Origin: Bacillota bacterium
Lineage (GTDB): Bacteria; Bacillota; Clostridia; Oscillospirales; Ruminococcaceae
Assembly: GCA_023418925.1 (NCBI GenBank)
Contig: JAEZYS010000002.1
Span: 124,001-188,000 of the forward strand
Length of the DNA stretch: 64,000 nucleotides
Direction: 5' to 3'
Shown: positions 1-8,156 of the stretch, piece after piece
How the letters are laid out: each line of letters begins with the position of its first letter
How positions within the stretch are numbered: the first letter of the stretch is position 1
Program-made: the position numbers and the translations under genes
Notes under the pieces: generated by a model
Seen by the model: the letters and a program-made list of their open reading frames with translations, nothing else
The model's database searches: none
Told to the model about the DNA's origin: nothing

Positions 1-249
1 GTTTTTAATACAGTACCTGCTGTTATTTTAAATGAAAAACGATTAAAAAAATTGAATAAAAACTGCCTTGTTATTGACTTAGCATCAAAACCTGGCGGTG
101 TTGATTTTGATACAGCCAGCAGACTGGGAGTAAGAACTATCTGGGCATTATCACTTCCGGGAAAAGTTGCTCCTATAACTTCGGGACACATTATCGCCTC
201 TACTGTAATTAACATTTTAACTGAAAGAGGGGATTTTAATGAACTGTGA
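1..249 (+). CDS. dpaA: Dipicolinate synthase subunit A, C-terminal part (5' end outside window)
   Basis: The frame is open from base 1 and ends at TGA 247-249, so only about the last 82 residues are present. The visible part contains a nucleotide-binding-like end with ASKPGGVDFD and the run LSLPGKVAPITSGHI, typical of the C terminus of SpoVFA/DpaA. With DpaB it oxidises dihydrodipicolinate to dipicolinic acid in the mother cell during sporulation. The stop overlaps the start of the next gene by 11 bases, so the two are translationally coupled. The match to the family comes from recognised motifs; the N-terminal Rossmann part cannot be checked here. Confidence 0.88.
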   Translation, partial: VFNTVPAVILNEKRLKKLNKNCLVIDLASKPGGVDFDTASRLGVRTIWALSLPGKVAPITSGHIIASTVINILTERGDFNEL

Positions 250-838
250 TATATATCTTCCGGAATTAAAGGGAGTAAAAATAGGATATGCGGTTTGCGG
301 ATCATTTTGTACTTTTGAAAAGTCATTTTCGCAGGCTGAAAAACTTGCAGATAGTGGTGCAGTACTTACACCTATCATGTCATTTAATGCTTGTGGGATT
401 GATACGAGATTCGGTAAAGCTGAAGACAATAAACGAAGGCTGGAGGAAATATGTCTTTGCTCAGCAATTACAACTATAGAGGACGCTGAACCAATTGGGC
501 CCAAGAATATGTTTGATATAATTGTTGTCTGCCCCTGCACTGGAAACACGCTTGCTAAAATAGCATATGGAATTGTAGATACCCCTGTAACAATGGCTGT
601 CAAATCACACATAAGAAACTCCAAACCAGTTGTTATTGCTATTGCTACAAATGATGCACTTGCAGGATGCGCAAAAAATATTGGTACCGTAATGAATTAC
701 AGAAACTTTTATTTTACACCTATGAAACAGGATGATACAAAAAACAAGCCTCGTTCAGCAGTAGCTGATTTCAATAAGCTGCCTGAAACAATATTTGCAG
801 CCCTGTATGGCAATCAAATTCAACCTATATATTATTGA
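239..838 (+). CDS. dpaB: Dipicolinate synthase subunit B (flavoprotein)
   Basis: This 199-residue protein is of normal length for SpoVFB/DpaB. It shows the flavoprotein-fold features GYAVCGSFCTFEK near the N terminus, a PCTGNTLAKIA motif in the middle and an ATNDAL motif further on. It partners DpaA in making dipicolinic acid, the calcium-chelated core solute of endospores. The ATG at 239 follows an AGAGGGG ribosome site located inside the end of dpaA. A strong hairpin terminator follows at 852-890, so the pair ends a transcription unit. This is good evidence that the organism makes spores. Confidence 0.92.
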   Translation: MNCDIYLPELKGVKIGYAVCGSFCTFEKSFSQAEKLADSGAVLTPIMSFNACGIDTRFGKAEDNKRRLEEICLCSAITTIEDAEPIGPKNMFDIIVVCPCTGNTLAKIAYGIVDTPVTMAVKSHIRNSKPVVIAIATNDALAGCAKNIGTVMNYRNFYFTPMKQDDTKNKPRSAVADFNKLPETIFAALYGNQIQPIYY

Positions 839-851
839 AGTAAATATAATG

Positions 852-890
852 AGGGTACTACCATAAGGTTATGTACCCTTATTTTTTATT
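852..890 (+). terminator. Rho-independent terminator after dpaB
   Basis: AGGGTAC (852-858) pairs with GTACCCT (873-879). An inner ACC/GGT pair shortens the loop, and a T-rich run at 881-890 follows. It lies 14 bases after the dpaB stop. Confidence 0.85.
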
Positions 891-1007
891 ACACAAGATA
901 ACTAATGTAATAACCTTAGATAAATTTTACAGCATATGTTTGATTATTTGGGTAATAAATTTATTTTTATTTGCAACAATAATAAAAAATGTATGAGGTG
1001 AGAGTTT

Positions 1008-1655
1008 GTGAGAAAATATTTAGTTACTATTTCAATGACTTTATTACTGACAATAAGTGCATTCGTTATTCCAAACATTATTTTTAATAGTTTTCCAACA
1101 GTAAATACAACAAAAGTTCAGACAATAACACACACAGATTATATTACTGCAGAGGGAGAAATTCTGAAAATTGTCGGCAACAAGTCTTTTGTTAAAATAT
1201 TTGTAAATGAAAAAGATATTAGTAAGGTATGCATAGGCCAGCCTGCTGAAATAACAGGAACTGCATTTCCAAACAGAACATATTCAGGAGTTGTGGATAA
1301 CATAGCCTCATGTGCTTCTAAACAATATATAGGAGCAATTGAAGAAACTGTTGTAATAGTTAATGTTAAAATAACAGATGAAGATGATTACATTAAATCA
1401 GGTTATACTGCTGATGTTAAAATACTGACTTCAGAACCATGTTCTGTAAATATTATACCATATGAAGCTGTCAATCAGGATAACAGTGGTGAATTTGTAT
1501 ATGTACTGAACAGTGGAGTAGCAGTCAGAAAAGACATAACTACTGGAATGGAACTTGGAGAAGGCATTGAAATAAAAAGTGGTTTATCAGAAGATGATAC
1601 TTTACTTGAATCTGATGAGTTAATTGAAGAAGGAAAGCCTGTAAAAATTAAATAA
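1008..1655 (+). CDS. Membrane-fusion / periplasmic-adaptor-like protein of an ABC export system
   Basis: The protein has 215 residues and starts at GTG 1008 behind GAGGTGAGA. One N-terminal hydrophobic segment (about residues 5-27) anchors an extracytoplasmic domain. The rest resembles the beta-barrel and membrane-proximal parts of HlyD/MacA-type adaptors (VKIFVNEKDISKV, GQPAEI, then a stretch ending in KSGLSEDDTLLESDELIEEG). The lipoyl and coiled-coil hairpin parts of full-length adaptors are missing, so it is a short form. It is followed after 17 bases by an FtsX-type permease, which suggests a MacAB-like exporter. No ABC ATPase gene lies next to it. Confidence 0.75.
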   Translation: MRKYLVTISMTLLLTISAFVIPNIIFNSFPTVNTTKVQTITHTDYITAEGEILKIVGNKSFVKIFVNEKDISKVCIGQPAEITGTAFPNRTYSGVVDNIASCASKQYIGAIEETVVIVNVKITDEDDYIKSGYTADVKILTSEPCSVNIIPYEAVNQDNSGEFVYVLNSGVAVRKDITTGMELGEGIEIKSGLSEDDTLLESDELIEEGKPVKIK

Positions 1656-1672
1656 AAATATGGAGTTTTTAT

Positions 1673-2854
1673 ATGATAGATTACCTTACAAAGGGATTCA
1701 GATGTCTTTTCAGAAACAAACTGAGGGCATCACTTACCATAATTGGAATTGCTGTTGGAGTTATGTCGATTGTAATAGTAACTACAATCGGATCTATTGG
1801 AAAAAATGAAATTAACAACGAACTTACGGGTATGGGTATGGAAAGTCTTGTTGTATCAGCCTCTTCAAACGGAATAACAGCATTGAAACAGGAACAGCTT
1901 GAATCTATTAGGGATATTGAAAATGTAAAGAATGCCATGCCTTTGATAAGTAGATTATCTACAAGTAAGATTCTTGATAAGCCGTATAACTGTATAATAT
2001 GGGGAGTAAATGAAGATGCTAATGAAGTCATAGATTTATCGGTAATTCATGGCAGGCTCATTAACAAAGGTGATATTATAGCAAATAAAAATGTTTGCGT
2101 AATAGATGAATCAATTGCTCTTTCAAGTTATAACCGTTCTAATATAGTTGGTAAGAAAATACAAGTTGCTATGAACGGAACAAATCAGGAGTTTGAAGTA
2201 GTTGGAGTTGTAAAGAACGGAGTAAATCTTCTTCAAAATATGCTTGGTCAGTTTATTCCTGATTTTATATATATACCATATTCCACATTTCAAGGTGCAT
2301 ATTTTATTGATTCTTATGATCAGATTACAGTTAAGCTTGAATCTTCAGATGACAGTGAAGAAATCAGCAGAAAAATACAAAGGATTATTAAGTCACAGGA
2401 TAATGTTGAATCTGTAACAGTGGAAAATCTGGTTAAACAAAAAGAAAAACTGGATAATATTATGAATACTGCATCAGTTGCATTGTCTGCCGTTGCAGCT
2501 ATAAGCCTTATTGTTTCAGGTATTTCTATTATGACAGTGATGCTGGTTTCCGTAAACGAAAGAACACGTGAAATAGGCATTAAAAAATCCATAGGTGCAA
2601 CAAACATGAATATCATGTCTGAATTTCTAATGGAATCAATCCTCATTACCTTATTAGGAGCTGGATTAGGTTTAAGTGCAGGCTTGTTAATGTCTCTCGC
2701 TTCGTGCCTTGTTCTTAATATTTCTCCGATTATTGATACAAAAATGTGTATAAGCGTAATTTTATTCTCTATTATCACAGGTGCTGTTTTCGGAGTATAT
2801 CCTGCTTACAGAGCGGCTTCTTTAAAACCGGTAGACGCACTTAGATACGAATAG
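1673..2854 (+). CDS. MacB/FtsX-family ABC transporter permease
   Basis: The 393-residue protein has the standard layout: one N-terminal membrane helix (about 20-42, with LRASLTIIGIAVGVMSIVIV), a large extracytoplasmic MacB_PCD domain, and three C-terminal helices starting near residue 265. The coupling motif VNERTREIGIKKSIGA and the end YPAYRAASLKPVDALRYE are diagnostic. It presumably works with the adaptor just upstream to move a peptide, antibiotic or lipid substrate. The substrate is unknown. The ATP-binding subunit is not in this window, so either it acts in trans or the gene lies elsewhere. Confidence 0.88.
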   Translation: MIDYLTKGFRCLFRNKLRASLTIIGIAVGVMSIVIVTTIGSIGKNEINNELTGMGMESLVVSASSNGITALKQEQLESIRDIENVKNAMPLISRLSTSKILDKPYNCIIWGVNEDANEVIDLSVIHGRLINKGDIIANKNVCVIDESIALSSYNRSNIVGKKIQVAMNGTNQEFEVVGVVKNGVNLLQNMLGQFIPDFIYIPYSTFQGAYFIDSYDQITVKLESSDDSEEISRKIQRIIKSQDNVESVTVENLVKQKEKLDNIMNTASVALSAVAAISLIVSGISIMTVMLVSVNERTREIGIKKSIGATNMNIMSEFLMESILITLLGAGLGLSAGLLMSLASCLVLNISPIIDTKMCISVILFSIITGAVFGVYPAYRAASLKPVDALRYE

Positions 2855-2862
2855 AACTAAAA

Positions 2863-2890
2863 AATACCATACCCAAGTAGGTATGGTATT
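2863..2890. terminator. Bidirectional terminator between permease and radA
   Basis: A perfect 11-bp stem (2863-2873 with 2880-2890) has loop CAAGTA. It lies between two convergent genes, with A- and T-rich flanks on both sides. Confidence 0.85.
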
Positions 2891-2908
2891 TCATTATAAA
2901 TTAATATA

Positions 2909-4297
2909 TTAATCTGCTTTGTCTTTATTATTGAGAAGATAAAAAGCTTGTTTTAGCGACGAAACTGGAACAACTTCTATTGAAAATTCTGAAAGATTAA
3001 TGTTTTTAAGGGATTGCTTTGGTACAAAACACTTTGTGAATCCAAGACGTTCTGCTTCTTTAATTCTTTGAGAAGTATGTGTTATACTTCTTATTTCACC
3101 TCCAAGGCCAATTTCACCAAAAGCAATGAACTTTTCATCAATTGGTTTATCCATTAATGCACTGTACAAAGAAAGTGCAACAGATAAATCTGCAGCAGGT
3201 TCATCAAGTCTTAACCCTCCAACAACATTGATGTATACATCAAGCGTTCCAAAAAACAAACCTACTCTTTTTTCCAATACGGCTATTATAATAGCCATCC
3301 TATTAAAGTCAAATCCCTTTGCCATTCTTCTCGGATTAGTAATACTACTCTTTGTGACAAGAGCCTGAACCTCAGCTAAAATTGGTCGGCTGCCCTCCAT
3401 TATACATGCAACACAGCTTCCGGAAACCCCATGGGGCCTTCCACTTATAAGCATTTCGGAAGGGTTTTCAACTTCATTAAGGCCCTTGTCTACCATTTCA
3501 AATACACCTATTTCATTTGTTGAGCCATATCTGTTCTTTACAGTTCTCAAAATTCTATAGCTTAAATTACGTTCACCCTCAAAAAACAAAACTGTATCAA
3601 CAATATGTTCCATTACTTTAGGTCCTGCTATTGCGCCATCTTTGTTTACATGGCCTACAAGAAATATTGGAATTTCTTCAAATTTTGCACAATGCATAAA
3701 TAAATTTGTACATTCCCTTACCTGGGTAATACTTCCTGCGCTTGAACTTATCTCATTAATACACATCGTCTGTATGGAATCAATTATTGCTATATCAGGT
3801 TTATTAGAAGAAATAGTATCAACTACTGACTGAGCATCAGTTGCAGAAATTAAATACAAATTCTCTGTCGATACTCCAAGTCGTTCAGCTCTTATTTTTA
3901 TCTGTCTGGTACTTTCTTCTCCAGAAATATATAGAATAGAATAATTTTCTCCAAGAAATTGACATATCTGAAGCAGCAATGTAGATTTTCCTATACCAGG
4001 TTCACCACCGAGAAGTACAAGTGAACCTTTTACCAATCCACCGCCAAGGACTCTGTCAAGTTCATTAAGACCCGTAGAATATCTTACATCATCAGCATAA
4101 TTTAAATCCGAAAGCTTCATTATTTTTTCAGACAATACAGAACTTTTAAATGCAGACGATGCAGATTTTGCAGATTTAGGTGTACTTATTTCCTCATCAA
4201 ATGTGTTCCATTCTCCACAAGAAGGACACCTACCGTTCCATTTTGCACTTTCATATCCACATTCACGACAAATATACACTGTTTTAACTTTCCCCAC
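2909..4297 (-). CDS. radA: DNA repair protein RadA/Sms
   Basis: The protein has 462 residues, the usual length. Its N-terminal zinc finger uses Cys10, Cys13, Cys24 and Cys27. The RecA-like ATPase has a Walker A motif GEPGIGKST (98-106), and the RadA-specific KNRYG motif lies near residue 255. The C terminus is a Lon-protease-like domain that forms part of the hexameric branch-migration motor. RadA processes recombination intermediates. The gene starts 18 bases after the stop of cwlD and shares its transcript, a common pairing in sporulating Firmicutes. Confidence 0.95.
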   Translation of the reverse strand: MGKVKTVYICRECGYESAKWNGRCPSCGEWNTFDEEISTPKSAKSASSAFKSSVLSEKIMKLSDLNYADDVRYSTGLNELDRVLGGGLVKGSLVLLGGEPGIGKSTLLLQICQFLGENYSILYISGEESTRQIKIRAERLGVSTENLYLISATDAQSVVDTISSNKPDIAIIDSIQTMCINEISSSAGSITQVRECTNLFMHCAKFEEIPIFLVGHVNKDGAIAGPKVMEHIVDTVLFFEGERNLSYRILRTVKNRYGSTNEIGVFEMVDKGLNEVENPSEMLISGRPHGVSGSCVACIMEGSRPILAEVQALVTKSSITNPRRMAKGFDFNRMAIIIAVLEKRVGLFFGTLDVYINVVGGLRLDEPAADLSVALSLYSALMDKPIDEKFIAFGEIGLGGEIRSITHTSQRIKEAERLGFTKCFVPKQSLKNINLSEFSIEVVPVSSLKQAFYLLNNKDKAD

Positions 4298-4315
4298 TTT
4301 TTATCCTCCAATTTA

Positions 4316-5032
4316 TTATTCCTGCAAAAATTCTGAAATTCCCGAAAATACTGTAAATGCAACCTTCCGCTGATATTCTTCCGAAGTCAGCTTGGCAGCT
4401 TCATCAGGATTTGACAAAAATCCACATTCTATCATAACTGTTGGGTTACTGCAATAATAACACAAAAACAGCTCACTTCCGCAAAGCTTAGTTTCTCTTT
4501 TATTTTCTGGCTGAATCATTTCAACAAATTTGTTCTGCATTATTGAAGCAAAGCGCTGATTATTTTCGTTTGAATCCGAATAGAACATCTGTGCCCCGCT
4601 ATATCTTGGATCTGAATATGTATTCTGATGAATTGAAACACAAACTGAGTTTGGATACATATTAAAAATTTCAAGCCTGTTATCCATATCTGATATTTTT
4701 TGATTACGTATGCCTTTTACATCTTTATCATGTATTGAAGTATCCTTATCTCTTGTTGTTTCAACTTCAAATCCAAATAATTTAAGCATATCTTTTGTTG
4801 TAAGCACAACATTCAAATTAATTCCCTTTTCAGTTTTTCCATCTACAGTTGAACATCCTCCGTCCATTCCCCCGTGACCAGCATCCAATACAATTATTTT
4901 TTTGTTATTAGGATTAACATCCGTCATAATAGTTTTATTAATATTTATTTTTGCAATAAATGCAGCGCCCACTCCAAGTGCAACAATAGCAGCAGAGAAA
5001 ATAACACTTCTCATAAATCTTTTTTTTGTCAT
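4316..5032 (-). CDS. cwlD: N-acetylmuramoyl-L-alanine amidase CwlD
   Basis: The 238-residue protein has an N-terminal membrane anchor (about residues 9-28) followed by an Amidase_3 domain. Zinc and catalytic positions are visible: His53 in DAGHGG, Glu68, the His in SIHQN and the Glu in MIECGFLSN. CwlD removes peptide side chains so that muramic delta-lactam can form in the spore cortex. Length, anchor and the downstream radA neighbour all favour CwlD over a vegetative amidase. The ATG follows a GGGG site 8 bases upstream. Confidence 0.85.
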   Translation of the reverse strand: MTKKRFMRSVIFSAAIVALGVGAAFIAKININKTIMTDVNPNNKKIIVLDAGHGGMDGGCSTVDGKTEKGINLNVVLTTKDMLKLFGFEVETTRDKDTSIHDKDVKGIRNQKISDMDNRLEIFNMYPNSVCVSIHQNTYSDPRYSGAQMFYSDSNENNQRFASIMQNKFVEMIQPENKRETKLCGSELFLCYYCSNPTVMIECGFLSNPDEAAKLTSEEYQRKVAFTVFSGISEFLQE

Positions 5033-5328
5033 ATTAACAGCCCCATTTCATAAATGTTAGCATTACACTAATAATTATGTCAGGGACAATCATTATATGC
5101 TACTTGTCTGCATATAAAATTTATCATATTTATGACTAGCTTCACGCAGATGTATGCGTCACCATTCTTTAAAGATTTATCTATTAAACATATTATAACT
5201 CATATAAATCCAAAACTCAATAAAATACCATAAATAAACTTTTGCTTTAAGTAAATACTAAATACACAGAATCTTATATTTTATATATTTCTCTAAATTA
5301 ATATTTCTGGAAAGAAGGATGTTTATAA
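5033..5328. other. Intergenic region between divergent cwlD and the 5329 gene
   Basis: This 296-base AT-rich spacer must carry the promoters of two divergent genes. No clear sigma-A hexamer pair was found by eye in either direction. Sporulation-sigma promoters are possible but could not be supported. No coding frame was seen. Confidence 0.5.
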
Positions 5329-5757
5329 ATGAATTCACAGACCAATTTATTAAATTCTTTATATCAGAATGCATCAATGGGAAAAACCTCCTTAAAAAAG
5401 GTTATAAGGGAAGTAAAAGATGCAGGGCTCAAGACAGAATTGAAGAAACAGCTGAACACTTATAATCAACAAGTATCAACAATAACACAACAAATGATTG
5501 CAATGAACGAGAAACCTACTGATATAAGCAGTTTTTCAAAGGTAATGGCTACAACTGGAATTAAACTTAATTGCATAAAAGATTCATCAACACAGCATAT
5601 TGCAGAAATAATGATCAAAGGAACAAATATGGGAATCATCAGTATTAATAAAGCATTGAATGCTGCAACAGATGCTCCCCCAACAATAGTACAGGAAGCA
5701 ACTAATCTCTTATCTGACGAGCAGAAATATCTTGATAACTTAAAGGCATATTTATAA
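5329..5757 (+). CDS. Uncharacterised helical protein, ferritin-like bundle candidate
   Basis: The gene encodes 142 residues behind a GAAGGA ribosome site. The protein is predicted almost entirely helical, with no signal peptide or membrane segment. Its layout (helix, a KELKKQLNTYNQQ stretch, a long central helix pair, and a final helix ending DEQKYLDNLKAYL) recalls four-helix-bundle proteins of the DUF2383/ferritin-like type found near spore genes. That assignment is inference from pattern only. A small gene follows 12 bases later and shares the terminator at 5953-5991, so the two form a short operon. Confidence 0.7.
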   Translation: MNSQTNLLNSLYQNASMGKTSLKKVIREVKDAGLKTELKKQLNTYNQQVSTITQQMIAMNEKPTDISSFSKVMATTGIKLNCIKDSSTQHIAEIMIKGTNMGIISINKALNAATDAPPTIVQEATNLLSDEQKYLDNLKAYL

Positions 5758-5769
5758 GGAGATGATAAT

Positions 5770-5946
5770 TTGAAGGATAATGATAAGGGTAAAAGAAATC
5801 AAGGTAATAATCCACATCTAATCCCTAATAGGTTTTATACCAATATAATTACGGATAATATAACACTTTCAGATGGAAATGTCATTAATAAGGAAGAAGA
5901 AAATGCTGCTCTTGCAAGAAAAAGAGTAGATGATATCCGTCTCTGA
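5770..5946 (+). CDS. Small uncharacterised protein (58 aa)
   Basis: The TTG start at 5770 lies 7 bases after AAGGAGATG, which overlaps the previous stop region, and the frame ends at TGA 5944-5946. The product is small, polar and charged. It begins MKDNDKGKRNQG and ends ENAALARKRVDDIRL, with no membrane segment. Its size and its place behind a helical-bundle gene resemble the small acidic proteins of unknown function common in Clostridia. No family can be named with certainty. The tight spacing, good ribosome site and following terminator support a real gene. Confidence 0.65.
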   Translation: MKDNDKGKRNQGNNPHLIPNRFYTNIITDNITLSDGNVINKEEENAALARKRVDDIRL

Positions 5947-5952
5947 TTTTAA

Positions 5953-5991
5953 AATAACTGCTGATACTCTCAAGAGGTATCAGCAGTTATT
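5953..5991 (+). terminator. Strong hairpin terminator
   Basis: A perfect 15-bp stem (5953-5967 with 5977-5991) directly follows the small gene. The V-ATPase operon ends convergently at 6016, so it probably serves both strands. Confidence 0.85.
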
Positions 5992-6015
5992 ATTAACACA
6001 CTATTATTAATTATT

Positions 6016-6627
6016 TTATGATTTCTTTTGAGCTTTTATAACCTTCATTCTGGAGAAATCTTCTCTTTCCTTCTCCTCTAGACTGTTAGAAATAAATTTT
6101 ACTATATTTTCATATTTTGGAATTACAATGTTTTTTAATGCATTAGCTCTAGTTTGTGTTTTCTTAATAGCATTTGCTAATCTGTAAACGCTATTTTCAA
6201 CTTCCGCAAGTTTGGCAGTCATTTGCTTAACCTTATAAAAGCTAATCACCGCATTATCAAAATTTGAATTCGTATACTTAAAACCATAATCAAGAGTTAA
6301 TCGCTTATTTTCAATAGAAACCTGTGGTATTTCACAACCCATTACGCTTCTGTGACTTATTTTAAGACTATTCTCAATAGGCATAGCCTCTGCTATATCA
6401 TCAACAATACCAATTGTCATGTTAGCTTTTTGCAAGGCAGAGTAAGCTTCATTGTAAGTTTGTTCAATTGTTCCTCTGATTTCCTTTGCAGTATTAATAA
6501 GCTGCATGAGTTCTCTTATAAGAATATTTCTCTTTCTGTCAAGGAGCTCATAACCTAGCTTTGCTAATTGTAGAGATTTCTTGGTATTTATTAAATTGCC
6601 CTTTGTTGGGAATACCTGGTTTGCCAA
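6016..6627 (-). CDS. ntpD: V-type ATP synthase subunit D
   Basis: This 203-residue central-stalk subunit begins MANQVFPTKGNLI, the usual V-type D start. It consists mainly of two long helices at the N and C termini that form the rotor coiled coil inside the A3B3 head. It is the last gene of the nine-gene minus-strand operon and lies 15 bases after ntpB, behind a GAGGTGAGGAG site. The protein couples ATP hydrolysis or synthesis in the head to rotation of the membrane ring. Confidence 0.95.
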   Translation of the reverse strand: MANQVFPTKGNLINTKKSLQLAKLGYELLDRKRNILIRELMQLINTAKEIRGTIEQTYNEAYSALQKANMTIGIVDDIAEAMPIENSLKISHRSVMGCEIPQVSIENKRLTLDYGFKYTNSNFDNAVISFYKVKQMTAKLAEVENSVYRLANAIKKTQTRANALKNIVIPKYENIVKFISNSLEEKEREDFSRMKVIKAQKKS

Positions 6628-6642
6628 AGCTCCTCACCTCAC

Positions 6643-8037
6643 TCATACAAATTTTTCTGCGTTTTTAGGATTATATTTTTGTTTAAGAAGATTTTCATCC
6701 ACTCTATCCAGTACAGACATTGGAAGAAGTGAAAGTAGACCCCAACCAAGATCCAAAGTTTCATCTATAGATCTGTTCTCATCTGCTTTTTGGGAGATAA
6801 AATATTTTTCAAACATTTTACCAAACCTTATAAATGCCTTATCATTGTCTGACAATTCATCTTCACCGATAACAGAAGCTAATGCTCTGGCATCCTGTAC
6901 CTTTGCATATGCTGCAAATAGCTGGTTTGAAACATCAGCATGATCACTTCTTGTATAACCCTCACCTATTCCGTCCTTCATTAATCTTGACAATGAAGGA
7001 AGTACAGATATTGGAGGATATATTCCTGTCTGATCAAGTGATCTGTCAAGAACTATCTGTCCCTCTGTAATATATCCCGTAAGGTCAGGTACTGGATGTG
7101 TAATATCATCATTTGGCATTGTAAGTATTGGTACCTGAGTAACAGAACCTTCACAGCCTTCAATGATTCCAGCTCTTTCATAAAGAGATGCAAGGTCAGA
7201 ATACAAGTATCCCGGATAACCTTTTCTTCCAGGAATTTCACCCTTTGATGATGAGAATTCACGGACCGCTTCTGCATATGAGGTCATATCAGTCATGATT
7301 ACAAGTATATGCATATGCTTTTCAAAAGCAAGGTATTCCGCAACAGTAAGAGCACATCTAGGTGTCAGAATTCTCTCAATAATTGGGTCATTAGAAAGGT
7401 TAAGGAACATAACTACCTTCTGAAGAACTCCACTTTCCTCAAAGCTTCTTCGGAAGTAATCTGCAACATCATTTTTTACCCCCATTGCAGCAAAAACGAC
7501 AGCAAACTCCTGATTATTTTCTCCAGCAATTTCAGCCTGACGTACAATCTGAACTGCTAGTTTGTTATGGGAAAGACCAGAACCTGAGAATATCGGAAGC
7601 TTTTGTCCTCTGATAAGTGTCATAAGAGCATCAATAGAAGAAATTCCGGTATTGATATAGTTTCTAGGATATGATCTTGAAACTGGATTTATTGGTTTAC
7701 CGTTTATATCAGCAGTTTTTTCAGCAAATATTTCACCTAAGCCATCGATTGGTTTGCCTGCACCATTAAAAACTCTTCCAAGTAAGTCAATTGACAATGG
7801 CATTTCCATAGGATGTCCAAGAAAACGTGTTTTTGTATTTTTAAGACTTAGTGTTTTTGTTCCCTCAAATACCTGAAGTACAGCCTTTTTCCCTTGAATT
7901 TCAACAACACGTCCAATTCTGGTTGTTCCATCTTCAAGTCTTATTTCAACAACCTCATCAAAAGAAACGTCTTCAACATTGTCAATAACAACAAGAGGTC
8001 CGTTTATCTCTTTTAATCCTACATATTGTAAGCTCAT
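6643..8037 (-). CDS. ntpB: V-type ATP synthase subunit B
   Basis: The protein has 464 residues when started at ATG 8037 (MSLQYVGLKEINGPL). A longer frame starting at 8049 places its ATG inside the GAGGGAATGGAG ribosome site, so the shorter start is preferred. It is the non-catalytic head subunit: the loop that would be Walker A in subunit A reads SGSGLSHNKLA. Other landmarks are the N-terminal beta-barrel and GRKGYPGYLYSDLA. It sits between ntpA and ntpD. About 50 bases upstream of its start are nearly duplicated upstream of ntpC (8035-8090 versus 14398-14455). Confidence 0.95.
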   Translation of the reverse strand: MSLQYVGLKEINGPLVVIDNVEDVSFDEVVEIRLEDGTTRIGRVVEIQGKKAVLQVFEGTKTLSLKNTKTRFLGHPMEMPLSIDLLGRVFNGAGKPIDGLGEIFAEKTADINGKPINPVSRSYPRNYINTGISSIDALMTLIRGQKLPIFSGSGLSHNKLAVQIVRQAEIAGENNQEFAVVFAAMGVKNDVADYFRRSFEESGVLQKVVMFLNLSNDPIIERILTPRCALTVAEYLAFEKHMHILVIMTDMTSYAEAVREFSSSKGEIPGRKGYPGYLYSDLASLYERAGIIEGCEGSVTQVPILTMPNDDITHPVPDLTGYITEGQIVLDRSLDQTGIYPPISVLPSLSRLMKDGIGEGYTRSDHADVSNQLFAAYAKVQDARALASVIGEDELSDNDKAFIRFGKMFEKYFISQKADENRSIDETLDLGWGLLSLLPMSVLDRVDENLLKQKYNPKNAEKFV

Positions 8038-8090
8038 ATTAATCTCCATTCCCTCTTGCTATTTATTCTGGTTTTGTAAAACAAAAATTC
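8035..8090 (-). repeat. Leader repeat copy upstream of ntpB
   Basis: The segment contains the ntpB start codon, its ribosome site and about 40 upstream bases. It matches 14398-14455 base for base over most of its length, with the shared core CATATTAATCTCCATTCC followed by CTCTTGCTATTTA-like sequence (plus-strand reading). Confidence 0.8.
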
Positions 8091-8123
8091 TGCTTAATTA
8101 TTTATAAAAATGAATAAATAGCT

Positions 8124-8145
8124 GCGTGAAAAGTATTTTTCACGC
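8124..8145. other. Intercistronic hairpin between ntpA and ntpB
   Basis: GCGTGAAAA (8124-8132) and TTTTCACGC (8137-8145) form a perfect 9-bp stem with a 4-base loop. It lies 12 bases after the ntpA stop in transcript order. The T-rich tail downstream is poor, so it looks more like an mRNA stability or attenuation element than a full terminator. Confidence 0.6.
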
Positions 8146-8156
8146 TAAGACCTCCA

